This document shows, piece by piece, positions 13,359 to 16,007 of a DNA stretch of 16,007 nt (its first letter is position 1; the number at the start of each line of letters is the position of its first letter). The stretch is taken from the NCBI GenBank assembly GCA_050010815.1, contig JBEKKH010000110.1, forward strand, positions 1-16,007, written 5' to 3'. A model generated the notes under the pieces. It was not told where the DNA came from. It made no database searches and saw nothing but the letters and a program-made list of their open reading frames with translations. Made by a program: the position numbers and the translations under genes. This DNA comes from Palsa-504 sp050010815 (GTDB taxonomy: Bacteria > Actinomycetota > Actinomycetes > Streptosporangiales > Streptosporangiaceae).

Positions 13359-13996
13359 CTAGCGAAGAACCGCACGACGGTAGTCGCAGGAACGACCTTA
13401 CCTTGCCCGGCCCGCACAACCTCGGCGCTGCGGATACCAAGTCGCTTCAGGACCGGTCTCGCCTTCTTCAGCTCATCCGCAGCCGTCTGCCCCTTAATCG
13501 CCAGCACCATTCCTCCCGGCTGTACCAACCGGACCGCCAGCTCGGCGAGCCGGTCCAGCGGGGCCACGGCCCGGGCCGTGGCGATATCCGCGCGCAGCAC
13601 CGCGTCCTCGGCCCGCGCGCGCAGCACGCTCGCGTTGGACAGACCCAGCTCTGCTATGCAGTCGGTGAGGAACCGGCAACGCCGGTCCATCGGCTCGAGC
13701 AGGATGACGTTCAGCTCCGGGCGCACCATGGCCAGCACGATGCCGGGCAGCCCGGCCCCGGAGCCGATATCCACCAGCGTGGCGGGTTGGGAGTCGATGA
13801 GCTCAGCCACCACCGCGCAGTTCAGCAGGTGCCTGTCCCACAACCGCGGCACCTCGTGCGGCCCGATCAGCCCGTGCTCAACCCCGCGGGTCGCCAGCAT
13901 GCCCGCGTACACCTCGGCGCTGTCCAGCGCGGACCCGAACACCGCGGCTGCGCCCTGCGGGGGAAGCGTCACCGCCCGTCCCGGGGGGAGCGTCAC
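13355..13996 (-). CDS. rsmG: 16S rRNA (guanine-527-N7)-methyltransferase RsmG (GidB)
   Basis: 213 residues, normal for RsmG, which uses S-adenosylmethionine to methylate the 530 loop of 16S rRNA. The RLWDRHLLNC motif (51-60) is typical of the family. The SAM-binding glycine loop is LVDIGSGAGLPGIVLA (74-89), with acidic E101 after the second strand in LLEPMDRRCRFL (99-110). RARAED (126-131) and RAVAPL (142-147) follow, and LAIKG (165-169) is the conserved late strand. The start is GTG at 13996, overlapping the jag stop by GTGA. The first residues contain a doublet, MTLPPGRAVTLPPQ, so the in-frame GTG at 13972 is an alternative start giving the same MTLPP beginning. Loss-of-function in rsmG gives low-level streptomycin resistance in several bacteria. 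Confidence 0.95.
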   Translation of the reverse strand: MTLPPGRAVTLPPQGAAAVFGSALDSAEVYAGMLATRGVEHGLIGPHEVPRLWDRHLLNCAVVAELIDSQPATLVDIGSGAGLPGIVLAMVRPELNVILLEPMDRRCRFLTDCIAELGLSNASVLRARAEDAVLRADIATARAVAPLDRLAELAVRLVQPGGMVLAIKGQTAADELKKARPVLKRLGIRSAEVVRAGQGKVVPATTVVRFFAR

Positions 13997-14559
13997 TGCG
14001 CCGGGTAGACCACCACACGCCGGTTGGGCTCCTCGCCCTCCGACTCGCTGCGCTGGCCGCTGGCCGCGACCGCGTCGTGCACGACCTTGCGCTCGAAGGG
14101 GGACATCGCGGCCAGAGTCTTGGGCTCTCCGGTGCGGGCAACCTCCTCGGCTACCGTCCGACCGTAGTCGGCCAGTTCCGAGCGGCGTCGCGCACGATAA
14201 CCGCCGATGTCCAGCATGAGCCTGGCCCGGGCGCCGGTCTGCCGGTGCACGGCAAGCCGGGTCAGCTCCTGCAGCGCCTCGAGGACCGCACCGTCGTCGC
14301 CGACCAGCTCATCCAGGGTCGCGCCGACCACCGACACGATCGCGCGGTCGCCCTCCACGTCCATGTCGATGTCACCGTCGAGGTCCGCGATGTCCAGCAG
14401 GCCTTCCACGTAGTCCGCGGCGATGTCACCCTCAAGCTCGAGGTCGCTCAGCTGGCCAGAATCGTCGGCCAGCGCTTCAGATTCCTCGACCGGGCCGGTT
14501 TCGGGAAGCGGATCGGCCGGGTCGGCCGCGTCGGCGACCTCGACGTCCTGCTGGCTCAC
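13993..14559 (-). CDS. jag: Jag/KhpB-type RNA-binding protein (KH and R3H domains)
   Basis: 188 residues from GTG 14559, chosen because GGAGGA lies six bases upstream. A GTG at 14595 overlapping the yidC stop would add 12 residues. The N-terminal ~55 residues are very acidic and Pro/Ala-rich, probably disordered. The KH part (~50-128) includes the GxxG loop as GDDG (87-90) between ATLDELV and AVLEALQELTRLAVHRQTG. The R3H domain (~128-168) has the R-x3-H signature in PFERKVVHDAV (R157, H161). Homologues sit in the yidC operon in most Gram-positive bacteria and bind RNA; in Firmicutes KhpB/EloR affects cell elongation. A separate Jag-N domain is not evident here. Confidence 0.92.
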   Translation of the reverse strand: MSQQDVEVADAADPADPLPETGPVEESEALADDSGQLSDLELEGDIAADYVEGLLDIADLDGDIDMDVEGDRAIVSVVGATLDELVGDDGAVLEALQELTRLAVHRQTGARARLMLDIGGYRARRRSELADYGRTVAEEVARTGEPKTLAAMSPFERKVVHDAVAASGQRSESEGEEPNRRVVVYPAQ

Positions 14560-14591
14560 GGCCGGTCCTCCCACTATGCTCTGCGCTGCTG

Positions 14592-15932
14592 TCACCGCTT
14601 GTTGCCCGACCGCTTACTTCTGGCCTGCCGGACCGGCTGCTGTCGCACCACCTTAGCGGTGGGCACCTCCGGCTCGGGTGCAGGCTCCTGTTTCTGTCGT
14701 CCCAGCCGCAGTAGCCCGCGCCTCGCGCCGCCGTTGGACTGGTCCGCCGGGACAGCCGCGGTGTTGGCCGAAGCGTCGCCCCGGGCGGATCCCGTCCGCG
14801 TCACGCTGGATCCGTTCGTCCCGCCCGTCGATCCGTTGGCCGCGGTCCCGGGCCGCGAACCCGCAGCTCCCGTAGATCGGGTGGATCGGGTGGATCCCGT
14901 GGATGCGGTGGATCCGGTCCGCGAGCCGGCCGCCGAGGTCTTCGCGGCGGAGGAGGTCCTCGCGGTGCCCGGGGTCTTCGCGGCCGCCGAGGTCCTCGCG
15001 GCGGAGGAGGAGGAGGAGGAGGAGGAGGAGGAGGTCCTTCCGGCGGAGGAGGTCCTCGATGCGGAGGAGGCCCGGGGGGTGCCGGACGTGGTCTTCGCGG
15101 TGCCGGTCCGGGCTCCGGTACCTGGCGCTGCGGGGGCGGTCGCGCCCGCGGCGCCGGCCGGCTCGACGGTCCAGTTCCTGAACATGAAGAACTGCTGTCC
15201 CAGCGTCCACATGTTGGTCGTCACCCAGTACAGGACCAGGCCGTACTGCCAGTACAAGCCGGTCAGCGAGAAGAACGGGACGACGTACATCATGTACTTC
15301 TGCGACTGGGCCATCGGGTTGTCCGGGTCCACGTTGGTCTGCATCAGGCCGCGCTTAGAGGTCTGCCGGACCGTCATGAACGTGGTGCCCGCGCTCACCA
15401 GCACGCTCAGCGCGATCACGATGGCCACGTGCAACGGCACGTGCTGGTGCGAGAACAGCAGCTTGTCGCCTAGGTGGACGCCGAAGATGGTCGCCTTCTG
15501 CGCACTCTTCACCACCGGCACCGTCAGCCCGTAGGGCAACGCGGTCTTCCCGTTCCACCCGGCGATGGCGCGCAGCACGCTGAACAGGGCGAAGAACACG
15601 ATCATCTGCGGGATCATCGGCAGGCAGCCTGCCAGCGGGTTGACCCCGTTTTCCTTGTAGAACTTCATCGTCTCTTCGTTGAGACGCTGCTTGTCGCCCT
15701 TGTACTTCTTCCGCAGTTCCTGCAGGTACGGTGCGTGCTGGGCCATCTTCCGCTGGGCGTGCACCTGCTTGACGAAGAGCGGGACAAGCAGGATCCGGAT
15801 GGCGACGACGAGGATCACGATGGACAGGCCCCAGGCCAGCCCGGTGTTGGGACCGAAGAGGTGACCAAGGGCGGTGTGGAGTCGGATGATGACCCATGCC
15901 ACCACGCCGTTCAGCGGGTCAAGCGCACTCAC
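14592..15932 (-). CDS. yidC: Membrane protein insertase YidC (Oxa1 family) with repeat-rich C-terminal tail
   Basis: 446 residues. YidC inserts membrane proteins alone or with SecYEG. Residues 1-255 are the conserved part: a first membrane helix with no large periplasmic domain, as in Gram-positive forms; the hydrophilic-groove arginine R46 in LVVAIRILLVPLFV; a basic cytoplasmic hairpin with HAQRKMAQHAPYLQELRKKY (58-77); then NPLAGCLPMIPQMIVFFALF (98-117), HVAIVIALSVLVSAGTTF (168-185) and a final helical pair in 213-250. Residues ~256-446 form a tail of Ser, Thr, Ala, Gly and Arg, with a ten-serine run (300-309) and a TGSTASTGSTRSTRSTG series, ending in a basic RQARSKRSGNKR. Basic tails of YidC contact ribosomes in some species; the repeat part is unusual. 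The start is GTG 15932 with GAGGAG seven bases upstream, embedded in the end of yidD. Confidence 0.95.
   Translation of the reverse strand: MSALDPLNGVVAWVIIRLHTALGHLFGPNTGLAWGLSIVILVVAIRILLVPLFVKQVHAQRKMAQHAPYLQELRKKYKGDKQRLNEETMKFYKENGVNPLAGCLPMIPQMIVFFALFSVLRAIAGWNGKTALPYGLTVPVVKSAQKATIFGVHLGDKLLFSHQHVPLHVAIVIALSVLVSAGTTFMTVRQTSKRGLMQTNVDPDNPMAQSQKYMMYVVPFFSLTGLYWQYGLVLYWVTTNMWTLGQQFFMFRNWTVEPAGAAGATAPAAPGTGARTGTAKTTSGTPRASSASRTSSAGRTSSSSSSSSSSAARTSAAAKTPGTARTSSAAKTSAAGSRTGSTASTGSTRSTRSTGAAGSRPGTAANGSTGGTNGSSVTRTGSARGDASANTAAVPADQSNGGARRGLLRLGRQKQEPAPEPEVPTAKVVRQQPVRQARSKRSGNKR
14872..14916. repeat. Five tandem 9-bp repeats in the yidC tail
   Basis: Five successive 9-base units related to GTGGATCGG (the first reads GTAGATCGG, the last GTGGATCCG) run without gaps. 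On the - strand they encode the Ser-Thr-Arg/Gly/Ala tripeptide series in the YidC tail. Because the unit is a multiple of three, copy changes keep the frame. Confidence 0.8.
14935..15074. repeat. Degenerate ~18-bp repeats and a GGA trinucleotide tract in the yidC tail
   Basis: 15003-15034 is an unbroken GGA trinucleotide tract (10 full copies plus two bases), encoding ten serines on the - strand. Around it, units related to GAGGTCCTCGCGGCGGAG recur between 14935 and 15074, encoding the Ala-Lys/Arg-Thr-Ser-Ser series. The whole block is in frame and probably arose by slippage and duplication. Confidence 0.75.
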
Positions 15933-15935
15933 CAG

Positions 15936-16007
15936 CTAGCTCCTCGCGACCTTGGCGGGATTCCTGGTCGGCACCGGATCGTAACCGCCGGGATGAAACG
16001 GATGGCA
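15936..16007 (-). CDS. yidD: Membrane protein insertion efficiency factor YidD, 3' end only
   Basis: Only the last 23 residues lie in the window: CHPFHPGGYDPVPTRNPAKV then ARS and a TAG stop. C-H-P-x-x-P-G-G-Y-D-P-V-P is the signature of the C-terminal part of YidD, a small protein that helps YidC-dependent insertion. The gene runs off the right edge. Its stop is three bases before the yidC start, and the yidC ribosome-binding site lies in its last codons, so the two are likely translationally coupled. rnpA and rpmH are expected beyond it. Confidence 0.9.
   Translation of the reverse strand, partial: CHPFHPGGYDPVPTRNPAKVARS

Noticed and set aside
12555..14219. A 554-codon + strand frame opposite parA and rsmG
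   Set aside because: Shadow of conserved genes; no domain recognisable and composition is Arg/Pro/Ser-biased.
14872..15034. Mobile-element or MITE explanation for the repeats in yidC
   Set aside because: Units are 3n long, in frame and continuous with coding; no terminal inverted repeats or target duplications.
14077..15534. A 485-codon open frame on the + strand opposite yidC, jag and rsmG
   Set aside because: It is antisense to three well-recognised genes; its glutamate run is just the GGA tract read in another frame. High GC makes long antisense frames common.

Overview
This window reads as ordinary chromosomal DNA of a high-GC actinomycete, close to the replication origin. Gene order supports this: murJ, a membrane pseudokinase, an ECF sigma factor with its zinc-binding anti-sigma factor, then trxB and trxA on the + strand, and yidD, yidC, jag, rsmG, parA and parB on the - strand. 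Mycobacterium and Streptomyces carry the same series beside rpmH and dnaA, which should lie just past the right edge. Codons are strongly G/C-biased in the third position throughout. The genus cannot be fixed by eye; the separate pseudokinase gene and the absence of cwlM between trxA and parB argue against Mycobacterium.

Layout. 1-5141 is a cell-envelope block of four tightly packed genes (flippase MurJ, pseudokinase with an extracytoplasmic discoidin-like domain, SigM-like sigma factor, anti-sigma factor). 5142-6526 is the thioredoxin system, headed by a site matching the SigR/SigH redox promoter consensus. 6535-7161 is a GNAT-fold acetyltransferase, tail to tail with trxA. 7162-7415 is a divergent intergenic region with a 10-bp inverted repeat and a striking series of G and C runs that can form stacked hairpins or quadruplexes. 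7416-10738 is an amino-acid cassette: a PLP aminotransferase, a D-Ala-D-Ala-ligase-type ATP-grasp enzyme and a threonine-aldolase-type PLP enzyme. 10739-11123 is non-coding and holds a terminator-like hairpin and a near-perfect parS site. 11124-16007 is the - strand run parB, parA, rsmG, jag, yidC and the 3' end of yidD.

How the genes fit together. Several act on the envelope: lipid II flipping (MurJ) and its probable pseudokinase partner, envelope-stress sigma control, a possible peptidoglycan-precursor ligase, and membrane-protein insertion (YidC/YidD). TrxB/TrxA supply cytoplasmic reducing power. ParA, ParB and parS segregate the origin. RsmG modifies 16S rRNA and Jag is an RNA-binding partner typical of the yidC operon.

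I found no CRISPR array, prophage, transposon, defence locus, tRNA or rRNA. The least explained parts are the 7162-7415 leader with the cassette behind it, an 18-bp perfect palindrome at the 5' end of the parA frame, and the repeat-built tail of YidC.
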